From assembly GCF_016772415.1 (NCBI RefSeq), contig NZ_JAGSGD010000002.1:124001-188000 (forward strand): 64,000 nucleotides of DNA, read 5' to 3'. This document shows, one piece after another, positions 33,795 to 40,900 of this stretch. The DNA comes from Phenylobacterium glaciei. Its GTDB lineage: Bacteria; Pseudomonadota; Alphaproteobacteria; Caulobacterales; Caulobacteraceae. The position numbers and the translations under genes were made by a program. Position 1 is the stretch's first letter, and each line of letters begins with the position of its first letter. Below the pieces are notes generated by a model, which had not been told where the DNA came from, made no database searches, and saw only the letters and a program-made list of their open reading frames with translations.

Positions 33795-34625
33795 CTACTG
33801 CGCCGTACGGACGGAATCCCACGAGCGCGGCGGACCGGCGGGACCCGGCGCGGCAGCGCGCAGGAAGGCCATGTTGTTGGCCACGGCCTCCGGCGGCAGA
33901 TCCTGGCGCACCAGCTTCTCGGCCTCGTCGAAGCGTCCCTTGAGACCCAGCACCAGGGCCAGGTTCTGGCGCACCGCCATGGGGGCGCCGGGCTTGGCGG
34001 CGGCCGAGCGCAGCAGGGCCTCGGCTCGGGGCGCGTCGCCGTGGCTGGCGTAGAACAAGGCCAGATTGCACAGGACGACGGGATTTTCCGGCGCGAGGCT
34101 GGCGGCCAGGCTGTGGGCGGCCAGCGCCTCCTCCGGGCGGCTGGCCTGGTCATAGGCGACCCCCAGCAGGGACGGTGCGCGCCAGTCGCGGGGCGCCAGC
34201 TCCTGGGCCTGGCGGGCGGGTTCGATGGCGTAGAAGCCCTGGCCGCGGGCGACCTGGGCGCGGGCGACCTCCAACAGGGCCTCGACGTTCTTCGGCGCGG
34301 TGACCAGCACCCGCTGGGCGGCTTGGGCCGCGTCGTCGTACTTGCCCATGGCGCGTAGGGCCTGGGCCAGGCCGACGCCGGCCTCGGCGTCGCGGGGGTC
34401 GATATCGGCCTCCCGGCCCCAGAAGGCGGCGCGGGCCAGGGGATCGAGGCGGGCGGCCAGGCTGCGCTCCTCGGCCGTGGCGCGGCGCAGGCCCTCCGGC
34501 GCGGCGGGCGTGGCGGCGGCGGGCGTGGCGACAGGCGCGGGCTTGGCCGCCTTGGCCGACGCGGGGACGGCGCAGGCGAGGCTGAGGGTCAGGGCGGTTG
34601 CGGCGAGCGCCGACATGCGACACAT
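33795..34625 (-). CDS. TadD-like tetratricopeptide repeat protein
   Basis: A 276-residue exported protein: signal-peptide-like N-terminus (ALAATALTLSLACAVPASA), an Ala/Pro linker, then several TPR motifs (GVGLAQALRAMGKYDDAAQA, LLEVARAQVARGQGFYAIEP, SLLGVAYDQASRPEEALAAH, LALFYASHGDAPRAEALLRS). TadD of Tad loci is a TPR lipoprotein, and here LACA could serve as a lipobox. The location beside tadC supports the call. Starts at 34625 or 34616 are both possible; a CtrA-like box lies about 50 bases upstream. Confidence 0.82.
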   Translation of the reverse strand: MCRMSALAATALTLSLACAVPASAKAAKPAPVATPAAATPAAPEGLRRATAEERSLAARLDPLARAAFWGREADIDPRDAEAGVGLAQALRAMGKYDDAAQAAQRVLVTAPKNVEALLEVARAQVARGQGFYAIEPARQAQELAPRDWRAPSLLGVAYDQASRPEEALAAHSLAASLAPENPVVLCNLALFYASHGDAPRAEALLRSAAAKPGAPMAVRQNLALVLGLKGRFDEAEKLVRQDLPPEAVANNMAFLRAAAPGPAGPPRSWDSVRTAQ

Positions 34626-34672
34626 GAACGGGACGGGCTCCGGGATGATCTCGACACCATCCCAGAGCCCCT

Positions 34673-34687
34673 TAAAGGAAGCGTTAA
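34673..34687. promoter_or_regulatory. CtrA-box-like site upstream of the tadD-like gene
   Basis: Read on the minus strand it is TTAA-N7-TTTA, one base off the CtrA consensus, about 50 bases before the ATG at 34625. This is the third such site tied to a pilus transcription unit in the window. The divergent aminopeptidase gene starts 40 bases away, so the site could also affect that gene. Confidence 0.5.
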
Positions 34688-34726
34688 GCATAAAGCGGGC
34701 GCCTCGCCCCGCGTCAGGGCCGATCT

Positions 34727-36112
34727 ATGACCGAAGTGATCCTCGCCACCTCCGACCGCGCGGTCGTTCCCGTTCACGCCCTCTATGACGGCGACCTGGC
34801 GGGGTTCCTGGAGGGCCGTCCCGCCTTCGTGAAGGCCTTCGCCGAGACCGCCGAGTTCAAGGCCAAGGCGGGCCAGGTCCTGGTCCTGCCCAACACCGAA
34901 GGCGGGATCGACCGGGTGCTGTTTGGCCTGGGGTCCAGCCTCGCCGACTTCATGGTGTTCCGCGGCCTGCCGGCCAAGCTGCCCAATGGGGACTACAGGC
35001 TGGCCGTGGCGCCGGTGGGGATCAGCGCCGACCAGGTGGCGCTGGCCTTCGCCTTGGGCAGCTACAAATTCGACCGCTACAAGCAGAAGAAGGTAGGAGA
35101 CCGGCCGCGCCTGGTGGTGGACGGCGTCGATATCGCCGAGGTCAATTCGATCGCCCATGCCTGCGCGCTGGCCCGCGACATGGTCAATACGCCCGCCAAT
35201 GACCTGGGGCCGCTGCAACTGGAGACCATCGCCCGCGAAATCGCCGAGCAGCATGGGGCCTCCATCACCGTGATCACCGGCGACGGTTTGCTGGAGGCCA
35301 ACTATCCCTCGGTCCACGCCGTGGGCCGCGCGGCGGTGGAGGCCCGAGCGCCGCGCATGATCGAGATCACCTGGGGCGAGGCCGGCAATCCCCTGGTGGC
35401 CCTGGTGGGCAAGGGCGTGGTGTTCGACACCGGCGGCCTGGACATCAAGCCCTCGGCCGGTATGCGGCAGATGAAGAAGGACATGGGCGGGGCCGCCGCC
35501 GTCCTGGGCCTTGGCCGGATGATCATGGCCGCCAAACTGCCGGTGCGGCTGGCGATCCTGGTGCCGGCGGTGGAGAACGCCATCAGCGGTGACGCCATGC
35601 GGCCGGGCGACATCCTCGACAGTCGCAAGGGCCTGACCATCGAGGTGGGAAACACCGACGCCGAGGGCCGCCTGATCCTGGCCGACGCGCTCACCCGCGC
35701 CGCCGAGCTGCAGCCGGCTCTGACCCTGGACCTGGCCACCCTGACCGGCGCGGCGCGCGCGGCCCTGGGACCACAGCTGCCGCCCTTCTATACCGACGAC
35801 GACGAACTGGCCGGGCAGATCGAAACGGCCATGGGGGAGGTCTCCGACCCGATGTGGCGGATGCCCCTGTGGAAGGGCTATGTCGATGCGCTGGACAGCG
35901 ACATCGCCGACATCAAGAACGATCCCGACGGCTGGGCCCAGGCGGGCTCGGTGACGGCGGCGCTGTTCCTGCAGCGGTTCGCGCCCACCGGACCCTGGGC
36001 GCACTTCGACATCTTCGCCTGGAACCCGCGGGGGCGTCCGGGCTGGACGGCCGGCGCCGAGGCCCAGGCCATCCGGGCGCTGTACCAGATGATCCGGACG
36101 CGGTTTGCGTGA
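34727..36112 (+). CDS. M17 leucyl aminopeptidase family protein
   Basis: A 461-residue dizinc aminopeptidase that trims N-terminal residues from peptides in the cytoplasm. The catalytic domain has GKGVVFDTGGLDIKPS near residue 230, MKKDMGGAAAVLG (metal ligands Lys/Asp), and NTDAEGRLILADALTRA near residue 310, the family signature. The N-terminal domain is more variable. At 461 residues it is slightly shorter than PepA and closer to the alphaproteobacterial short form. Its TGA overlaps the GTG start of the NlpC/P60 gene, so they are coupled. Confidence 0.93.
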   Translation: MTEVILATSDRAVVPVHALYDGDLAGFLEGRPAFVKAFAETAEFKAKAGQVLVLPNTEGGIDRVLFGLGSSLADFMVFRGLPAKLPNGDYRLAVAPVGISADQVALAFALGSYKFDRYKQKKVGDRPRLVVDGVDIAEVNSIAHACALARDMVNTPANDLGPLQLETIAREIAEQHGASITVITGDGLLEANYPSVHAVGRAAVEARAPRMIEITWGEAGNPLVALVGKGVVFDTGGLDIKPSAGMRQMKKDMGGAAAVLGLGRMIMAAKLPVRLAILVPAVENAISGDAMRPGDILDSRKGLTIEVGNTDAEGRLILADALTRAAELQPALTLDLATLTGAARAALGPQLPPFYTDDDELAGQIETAMGEVSDPMWRMPLWKGYVDALDSDIADIKNDPDGWAQAGSVTAALFLQRFAPTGPWAHFDIFAWNPRGRPGWTAGAEAQAIRALYQMIRTRFA

Positions 36113-36942
36113 GCCTCGATCCCCGCAACACCCTGGCCCGCCCCGACCTCGCCGCCCGGTCCCTTGAGGGGCTGACGGCGGCGCGCGCCTATGGCGACCC
36201 GGTGGCCATGACGGCGGTGGTCGCCGCCGCCCCCTTACGCGCCGCCCTGGACCCCGAGGCCGAGCAGGTGGACCAGGTGCTGTTCGGAGAGACCTTTCAG
36301 GTTCTCGGGGAGCAGGACGGCTTCTGCTGGGGCCAGGCAAGCCGGGACGGCTATGTGGGCCATGTGGCCAAGGTCGATCTGGCGCCGCTGGCGCCCACCC
36401 CCACCCATCGGGTCTTGGCGCTGCGCACCTACGCCTTCACGGCGGCCAGCATCAAGAGCCGGGCGCTGGGGCCCTATTCGCTGGGGTCGCTGATCACTGT
36501 CGAGGCGCGCGAGGGGCGGTTCGTGAAGGCCGTGAACGCGGGCTGGTTGGTCGAGGCGCACCTGTCGCCCATCGGGGTGTTCGAGACCGACTATGTCGCC
36601 GTCGCCGAGCGATATCTGGGCGCGCCCTATCTGTGGGGCGGCCGGGAGAGCCTGGGCCTGGACTGCTCGGGTCTGGTGCAACAGGCGCTGCTGGCCTGTG
36701 GCCGGGCCTGTCCGCGCGACACCGATCAGCAGGCGCTCATCGGCCAGGCCGTGCAGGCCGACGCGCTCCAGAGAGGCGACCTGGTGTTTTGGCGCGGCCA
36801 CGTGGCGATCCTGCTGGACGGTGAGACCATCCTGCACGCCAACGCCCACCACATGGCCACGGCCATCGAGCCGCTCGCCGAGGCCGTGGCGCGTATCGGG
36901 GCCACCAGTTCGGGGCAGCCGACCGGGTATCGGCGGCTGTAG
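36109..36942 (+). CDS. NlpC/P60 family peptidoglycan hydrolase with SH3-like domains
   Basis: A 277-residue protein. The N-terminal 140 residues look like bacterial SH3 domains (VLFGETFQVLGEQDGFCWGQ, DGYVGHVAK), and the C-terminal NlpC/P60 domain has YLWGGRESLGLDCSGLVQ with the catalytic Cys near residue 185 and GHVAILL with the His near residue 231. It probably cuts the gamma-D-Glu-diamino-acid bond in muropeptides. No signal peptide is seen, so a cytoplasmic role in recycled murein peptides, alongside the coupled aminopeptidase, is plausible. The start is a GTG overlapping the upstream TGA. Confidence 0.9.
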   Translation: MSLDPRNTLARPDLAARSLEGLTAARAYGDPVAMTAVVAAAPLRAALDPEAEQVDQVLFGETFQVLGEQDGFCWGQASRDGYVGHVAKVDLAPLAPTPTHRVLALRTYAFTAASIKSRALGPYSLGSLITVEAREGRFVKAVNAGWLVEAHLSPIGVFETDYVAVAERYLGAPYLWGGRESLGLDCSGLVQQALLACGRACPRDTDQQALIGQAVQADALQRGDLVFWRGHVAILLDGETILHANAHHMATAIEPLAEAVARIGATSSGQPTGYRRL

Positions 36943-36960
36943 CGTCGGCCCCTCCACCGC

Positions 36961-37086
36961 TCATCCCGGCGACCATTCTTCGGCGGCGCGAAGCAGCCAA
37001 GGCCCGACCCAGATACATCTGCCGAATTCCGGATTCTTGGGTCAGGCGATGACCTACGACCTGGGTCCCGGCCTTCGCCGGGATGA
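36961..37086. repeat. Dispersed intergenic repeat, copy B, with 12-bp inverted ends
   Basis: TCATCCCGGCGA at 36961-36972 and its exact complement TCGCCGGGATGA at 37075-37086 bound the element. Its right two thirds (from 37010) match the sequence at the left edge of the window. It lies between the NlpC/P60 gene and the convergent cytochrome c gene. It resembles REP/MITE-like repeats with TCATCCCGGC ends seen in many proteobacteria. No reading frame fills it. Confidence 0.75.
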
Positions 37087-37102
37087 CCGGAGAGCACATA
37101 CG

Positions 37103-37129
37103 AAAAGACCCCCCGCGATGCGGAGGGTC
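37103..37129 (-). terminator. Intrinsic terminator of the cytochrome c gene
   Basis: On the minus strand GACCCTCCGC pairs with GCGGGGGGTC (37107-37129, one G-U pair) around a three-base loop, and is followed by TTTT. It lies about 40 bases beyond the stop of the cytochrome gene. Confidence 0.8.
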
Positions 37130-37169
37130 CTCTTGTCCGTCTCGCCCCCGGAGGGGTGAGGCAGGTGTC

Positions 37170-37871
37170 TTATTTGACTGCGGTCGGGGCCGCGGCGGCG
37201 CCCGTGGTCGGGGCCTGGCCGGCGGGGCCGCCGGCGGTGGCCGGAGGCGTGGCCGTCGAGCCGGTCGCGGTGGGGGCCGTGGCCGAAGCAGCAGCGCCGG
37301 CGGCCGGAGCCGCAGGCGCAGCGGCGGCCGGGTTCGGAGCCGGGAACGCGATGGTGGCGCCCTTGGTGTGCAGGTAGGCCAGCACATTGATACGGTCTTC
37401 GGCCTTCTTCAGACCGACGAAGCCCATCTTGGTGCCCGGCATATCCTTGGCCGGATTGGTGATGAAGGCCGACAGGCGCTCGAAGTCCCAGACCGGGTTC
37501 TTCGCGCCGTATTCCACCATGGCGGCGGAATAGGCGAAGCCGGCGTGGGCGCCGGGCTTGCGGCCGACGATGCCCCACTGGTTCGGGCCGGTGCCATTGG
37601 CGCCGCCGTTGTCGATGGTGTGGCAGGACTTGCACTTGGCGAAGACAGCCTCGCCGGCGGCGACGTCGGCCGTCGGCAGGACGGTGCCCCAGTCGATGGG
37701 GGCCTCGGCGACGGGACCGCCAGCGGCCTCTTCGGCCACTTCGATGGTGTAACCGGGCTTCTCAGCCTTTTCGGTCGCAAACACACCGGAGGAAAGTTCG
37801 CGGAGGCCGACAATGGCCAGACCCGTCGCCAGCACGGCGCCGGCGACTTTGTTGAACGTAAGGTCGCTCAT
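37170..37871 (-). CDS. Membrane-anchored class I cytochrome c (CycM-like)
   Basis: A 233-residue electron carrier. An uncleaved N-terminal hydrophobic segment (VAGAVLATGLAIVGLREL) anchors it; the heme site is CKSCH near residue 80, with the axial Met in DMPGTKMGF near residue 145. The fold resembles cytochrome c2/c552 (GPNQWGIVGRKPGAHAGFAY). After the heme domain the last 60 residues are nearly all Ala, Pro, Thr and Gly, an unusual low-complexity tail. It probably carries electrons from the bc1 complex to an oxidase. An intrinsic terminator follows. Confidence 0.92.
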   Translation of the reverse strand: MSDLTFNKVAGAVLATGLAIVGLRELSSGVFATEKAEKPGYTIEVAEEAAGGPVAEAPIDWGTVLPTADVAAGEAVFAKCKSCHTIDNGGANGTGPNQWGIVGRKPGAHAGFAYSAAMVEYGAKNPVWDFERLSAFITNPAKDMPGTKMGFVGLKKAEDRINVLAYLHTKGATIAFPAPNPAAAAPAAPAAGAAASATAPTATGSTATPPATAGGPAGQAPTTGAAAAPTAVK

Positions 37872-38039
37872 CGTCTTGAAATCGGCCCTCTAATCGGCCG
37901 GTCCGAAGACCGGCGGAAGCGCGGGAATCCCCGCCCCTTATTGCGCCCGCGTCTCTTACACGCTACCGGCGCTGGCGCAACCGGCCAGTTGGTCGCCCCC
38001 CAGATCACGTCCGTGATCTGGGCATTTTTGGAGGGTAGG

Positions 38040-38082
38040 CGGAATGCGAGCGGAAAACCGGTTCCCACTTTTCCTCATTCCG
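38040..38082. repeat. Conserved-core intergenic element, copy 1
   Basis: A perfect 7-bp stem, CGGAATG at 38040-38046 and CATTCCG at 38076-38082, encloses a core GGAAAACCGGTTCCCACTTT (38052-38071). The same core occurs at 44146-44194 (inverted) and 44786-44836, each with a different stem. This copy ends 8 bases before the kdsB start codon, so it lies in the 5' leader. Confidence 0.8.
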
Positions 38083-38090
38083 TCCGATAC

Positions 38091-38837
38091 ATGAACCCCA
38101 TCGTCCTTATCCCCGCGCGTCTTGCGGCCACGCGCCTCCCAAATAAGCCCCTCGCGGATATCGAAGGTCTGCCGATGATTGTGCGGGTTCTGCGCCAGGC
38201 GCAGGCCGCGAACCTCGGTCCGGTGGCGGTCGCCGCCGGTGATTCGGAGATCGTCGACGTGGTCCTGGCCGCCGGCGGCCGCGCGGTGCTCACCGATCCC
38301 GACCTGCCCTCCGGCTCCGACCGGCTGGTGGCGGCCCTGGCGGAACTGGACCCGGGCGGCGCCCACGACGTGGTGATCAACCTGCAGGGGGACATGCCTT
38401 TCGTGGCGCCCGCCGACATCGCCGCCTGCGCGGGCCTGCTGCGCGACCAGCCCGGCTGCGACATCGCCACCATCGTCGAGCGCGAGGCCTCGCCAGAGGT
38501 CCGCACCAATCCCGACATGGTCAAGGCGGTCCTGGCCATGCAGGCCGACGGCAAGTCGGGCCGGGCGCTCTATTTCACCCGCTCGACCCTCTATGGGGAC
38601 GGGCCGGTCTGGCATCATCACGGCATCTACGCCTATCGCCGCGCGGCGCTCGAGACCTTCACGGCGGCCAAGCCGTCGCCGCTGGAGCTTCGCGAGAAGC
38701 TGGAACAGCTGCGGGCGATGGAACTGGGACTCACCATCTGGGCGACGGTGGTCGACTCCGCGCCGATCTCGGTGGACAACCCCGCCGATCTTGAGCGGGC
38801 GCGCGCCTTTGCTCGTCAAATCGGGGGCCGTTCATGA
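38091..38837 (+). CDS. kdsB: 3-deoxy-manno-octulosonate cytidylyltransferase
   Basis: The enzyme activates Kdo with CTP (CMP-Kdo) for lipopolysaccharide core synthesis. The 248-residue protein has the N-terminal IPARLAATRLPNKPLADI, the LPSGSDRL motif near residue 68, NLQGDMPFV near residue 97, and HHHGIYAYRRAALETF near residue 170; the length is normal. The ATG follows directly on the intergenic repeat element, with no clear Shine-Dalgarno sequence. The stop overlaps the pheA start by four bases, an unusual pairing of LPS and phenylalanine synthesis. kdsA is not in the window. Confidence 0.94.
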   Translation: MNPIVLIPARLAATRLPNKPLADIEGLPMIVRVLRQAQAANLGPVAVAAGDSEIVDVVLAAGGRAVLTDPDLPSGSDRLVAALAELDPGGAHDVVINLQGDMPFVAPADIAACAGLLRDQPGCDIATIVEREASPEVRTNPDMVKAVLAMQADGKSGRALYFTRSTLYGDGPVWHHHGIYAYRRAALETFTAAKPSPLELREKLEQLRAMELGLTIWATVVDSAPISVDNPADLERARAFARQIGGRS

Positions 38838-39679
38838 GCAAGGGGCGGATCGCCTTCCAGGGGGAACTGGGCGCCAATAGCCACGAGGCCTGTCTGGCCG
38901 CCTACCCGGACATGACGCCGGTGGCCCACCCGACCTTCGAGGAGGCCTTCGAGGCCATCAAGTCGGGCGACTGTCAGCTGGGCATGATCCCGGTGGAGAA
39001 CTCCATCGCCGGCCGCGTCGCCGACGTGCACCACCTGCTGCCCAATTCGGGCCTGAAGATCATTGGCGAGCGGTTCAAGCCGATCCACTTCCAGATGATG
39101 GTCAATCGCGGCGTGAAGCTGGAGGAGGTCAAGACCGTCGCCTCCATGCCCATCGCGCTCGCCCAGTGCCGCAAGACCATCCGGCGGCTGAAGCTGAAGA
39201 CCGAGCAGGTCGGCGACACCGCGCTGTCGGCCAAGCTGCTGGCCGAGCATCCCGATCCCACCCGGGCGGCGATCGCGCCCGCCCTGGCGGCGGACCTCTA
39301 TGGTCTCGAAATCGTGGCCCGCGATATCGAGGACACCCACAACAACACCACCCGCTTCCTGGTGATGACGGCCGAGACGGCGCCGCCGGCTCCGCCCTTC
39401 ACCAGCCCCTGCGTCACCAGCTTCGTGTTCCGGGTGCGCAACATGCCCGCGGCCCTCTACAAGGCCATGGGCGGGTTCGCGACCAATGGCGTCAACATGA
39501 CCAAGCTGGAGAGCTACATGGAGAACGGCGCCTTCACGGCGACCTTCTTCTACTCGGAGGTCGACGGTCGCCCCGAGGACCGCAATCTGGCGCTGGCCTT
39601 CGAGGAGCTGCAGTTCTTCTCCGAGCAGTTCGAGATCCTCGGCGTCTATCCGGCCGACGCCTTCCGGAGCCACATCTGA
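38834..39679 (+). CDS. pheA: Prephenate dehydratase
   Basis: Converts prephenate to phenylpyruvate in phenylalanine synthesis. The 281-residue protein is the monofunctional form: periplasmic-binding-like catalytic domain with FQGELGANSHEAC, VENSIAGRVADVHHLL and the catalytic-site segment DIEDTHNNTTRFLV, then a C-terminal ACT domain (VFRVRNMPAALYKAMGGFAT) for feedback inhibition by phenylalanine. No chorismate mutase domain is attached. The ATG overlaps the kdsB stop, and the stop overlaps the start of a barstar-like gene (TGATG). Confidence 0.95.
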   Translation: MSKGRIAFQGELGANSHEACLAAYPDMTPVAHPTFEEAFEAIKSGDCQLGMIPVENSIAGRVADVHHLLPNSGLKIIGERFKPIHFQMMVNRGVKLEEVKTVASMPIALAQCRKTIRRLKLKTEQVGDTALSAKLLAEHPDPTRAAIAPALAADLYGLEIVARDIEDTHNNTTRFLVMTAETAPPAPPFTSPCVTSFVFRVRNMPAALYKAMGGFATNGVNMTKLESYMENGAFTATFFYSEVDGRPEDRNLALAFEELQFFSEQFEILGVYPADAFRSHI

Positions 39680-39984
39680 TGCGCACCATCGAGATGGACG
39701 GCGCGGCCTATGCCAGCATCAAGGCCTTCTGCGAGGACCTGAAGACCGAGATCCGCGCCCTGCCCGGGCACGGCGCCAGCATCGAGGCCTTCGTGGATTC
39801 GATGATCTGGGCCAACGGCATGAGCGAGCTGGCCCCGCCCTACATGATCCGGGTGCGCGGCCTGCACGGCGGCCCGCTGGCGGAGTTCGTCAAGGACCTC
39901 TCCAATGCGCTGGGCCAGGCCCGCATGGAGGTCCGCAACCGCCGCGCCGAGGACGTCGAGGTCATCCTGTCGCTGCGGCGGTAG
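39679..39984 (+). CDS. Barstar-like (RNase inhibitor family) small protein
   Basis: A 101-residue protein resembling barstar, the inhibitor of barnase. Aligning by eye, MDGAAYASIKAFCEDLKTEI, then RALPGHGASIEAFVDSMIW, follow barstar's order of strand, helix, 'LP-Y-G-N-DAL-D' binding loop and helix. The end (MEVRNRRAEDVEVILSL) matches the final strand. The loop here has LPGHGASIEAFVD, so the inhibitor-type acidic Asp is present. No barnase-like RNase gene is adjacent. Translation is coupled to pheA (TGATG overlap). It could be a housekeeping member of the family with another partner. Confidence 0.65.
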   Translation: MRTIEMDGAAYASIKAFCEDLKTEIRALPGHGASIEAFVDSMIWANGMSELAPPYMIRVRGLHGGPLAEFVKDLSNALGQARMEVRNRRAEDVEVILSLRR

Positions 39985-39993
39985 GCGGCCCAA

Positions 39994-40019
39994 CTCCTCT
40001 CCCACTAGTGGGAGAGGAG
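39994..40019. terminator. Perfect 26-bp palindrome between convergent genes
   Basis: CTCCTCTCCCACTAGTGGGA and onward is its own exact reverse complement across 39994-40019. It lies 9 bases after the barstar-like stop and 9 bases before the stop of the convergent GST gene. It can form a hairpin in either transcript and is probably a bidirectional transcription stop. Confidence 0.7.
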
Positions 40020-40028
40020 GAGACGCTC

Positions 40029-40652
40029 CTAGGCCGCGGCGGCGATCAGGGCGTCGTCGATCTCGCGGGCGCGGGCGGCGGCGGGGCGGGCGGCCATGCG
40101 GTCGGCATAGGCCGTGAAGACCGGACGCGCCTCGATAGAGCCGAACTGCAGACCCCAGCCGAGATGGGCGCCGACATAGAGATCGGCGGCGGTGAAGCTG
40201 TCGCCCACCAGATATTCGCGGCCGGTCAGCGCCTTTTCCAGGGTGTCCATGACGTCGCCGAAGTCGCCCCAGCCGGCCATCATCTTGCGATCCGGCGGCA
40301 CCTCGAAGCCCAGGCTCTTGACGGTGACGGCGGCCTCCAGCGGACCGGCGGCGTAGAACAGCCAGCGGTAATAGTCGCCGCGCAGCTTGCTTCCCACCGG
40401 CGGGGCGAGGCCCGTCTGCGGGAAGGCGTCGGCCAGGTAGGCGCAGATCGCCGCGCACTCGGTGACCACGGTGTCGCCGTGGACGATGGCGGGCACCTTG
40501 CCCATGGGGTTCACCGCCAAATAGGCCGGGTCCTTGATGGTCGCCCATTCGAGGATGTGGGTCTCGTAGGGCTGGCCCACCTCCTCCAGCATCCAGCGGA
40601 TGATCCGGCCCCGCGACATGGGGTTGGTGTAGAAAACGAGTTGGTCCGACAT
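40029..40652 (-). CDS. Glutathione S-transferase
   Basis: A 207-residue GST with thioredoxin-like N-terminal half (LVFYTNPMSRGRIIRWMLEE), where the Ser-Arg-Gly loop carries the likely catalytic Ser/Tyr. The NPMGKVPAIV and TECAAICAYLAD glutathione-site motifs are near residues 50-75. The helical C-terminal half has DSFTAADLYVGAHLGW. It is not closely similar to the GST at 4462-5100. The substrate is unknown. Confidence 0.92.
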   Translation of the reverse strand: MSDQLVFYTNPMSRGRIIRWMLEEVGQPYETHILEWATIKDPAYLAVNPMGKVPAIVHGDTVVTECAAICAYLADAFPQTGLAPPVGSKLRGDYYRWLFYAAGPLEAAVTVKSLGFEVPPDRKMMAGWGDFGDVMDTLEKALTGREYLVGDSFTAADLYVGAHLGWGLQFGSIEARPVFTAYADRMAARPAAARAREIDDALIAAAA

Positions 40653-40719
40653 GGCTGTTCCTCCGTGTTGGAGAGACCCTAGCCATGCCCTGCTGACAGC
40701 AGCGTGTCAGCAGCCTTCA

Positions 40720-40895
40720 ATTCCTCCCCCAGCGCGAAGCGCGGTTCGGGGGAGGTGGATCGGCGAAAGCCGAGACGGAGGGGGTTGGGCCCTCGCCTTA
40801 GCATCCATGTGCGTTGTCCGGCCCTAGCCCCCTCCGTCACGCGCCTGGCGCGCGCGCCACCTCCCCCGAACCGGCCTGCGGCCTGGTGGAGGAAT
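40720..40895. repeat. Large nested inverted-repeat element
   Basis: Three pairs of complementary blocks are nested: ATTCCTCC 40720-40727 with GGAGGAAT 40888-40895; a 17-base block 40742-40758 (CGGTTCGGGGGAGGTGG) with 40857-40873; and ACGGAGGGGG 40775-40784 with CCCCCTCCGT 40828-40837. Local hairpins GCGCGAAGCGC and CGGCCTGCGGCC also occur. The whole 176 bases fold on themselves. It fills the gap between the start of the GST gene and the end of nudC, both on the minus strand, so it lies downstream of nudC. Confidence 0.85.
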
Positions 40896-40900
40896 GGGGC

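Noticed and set aside
39679..40652. A toxin-antitoxin pair made of the barstar-like gene and its neighbour
   Set aside because: The next gene is a normal GST on the opposite strand; no RNase-like product is encoded close by.
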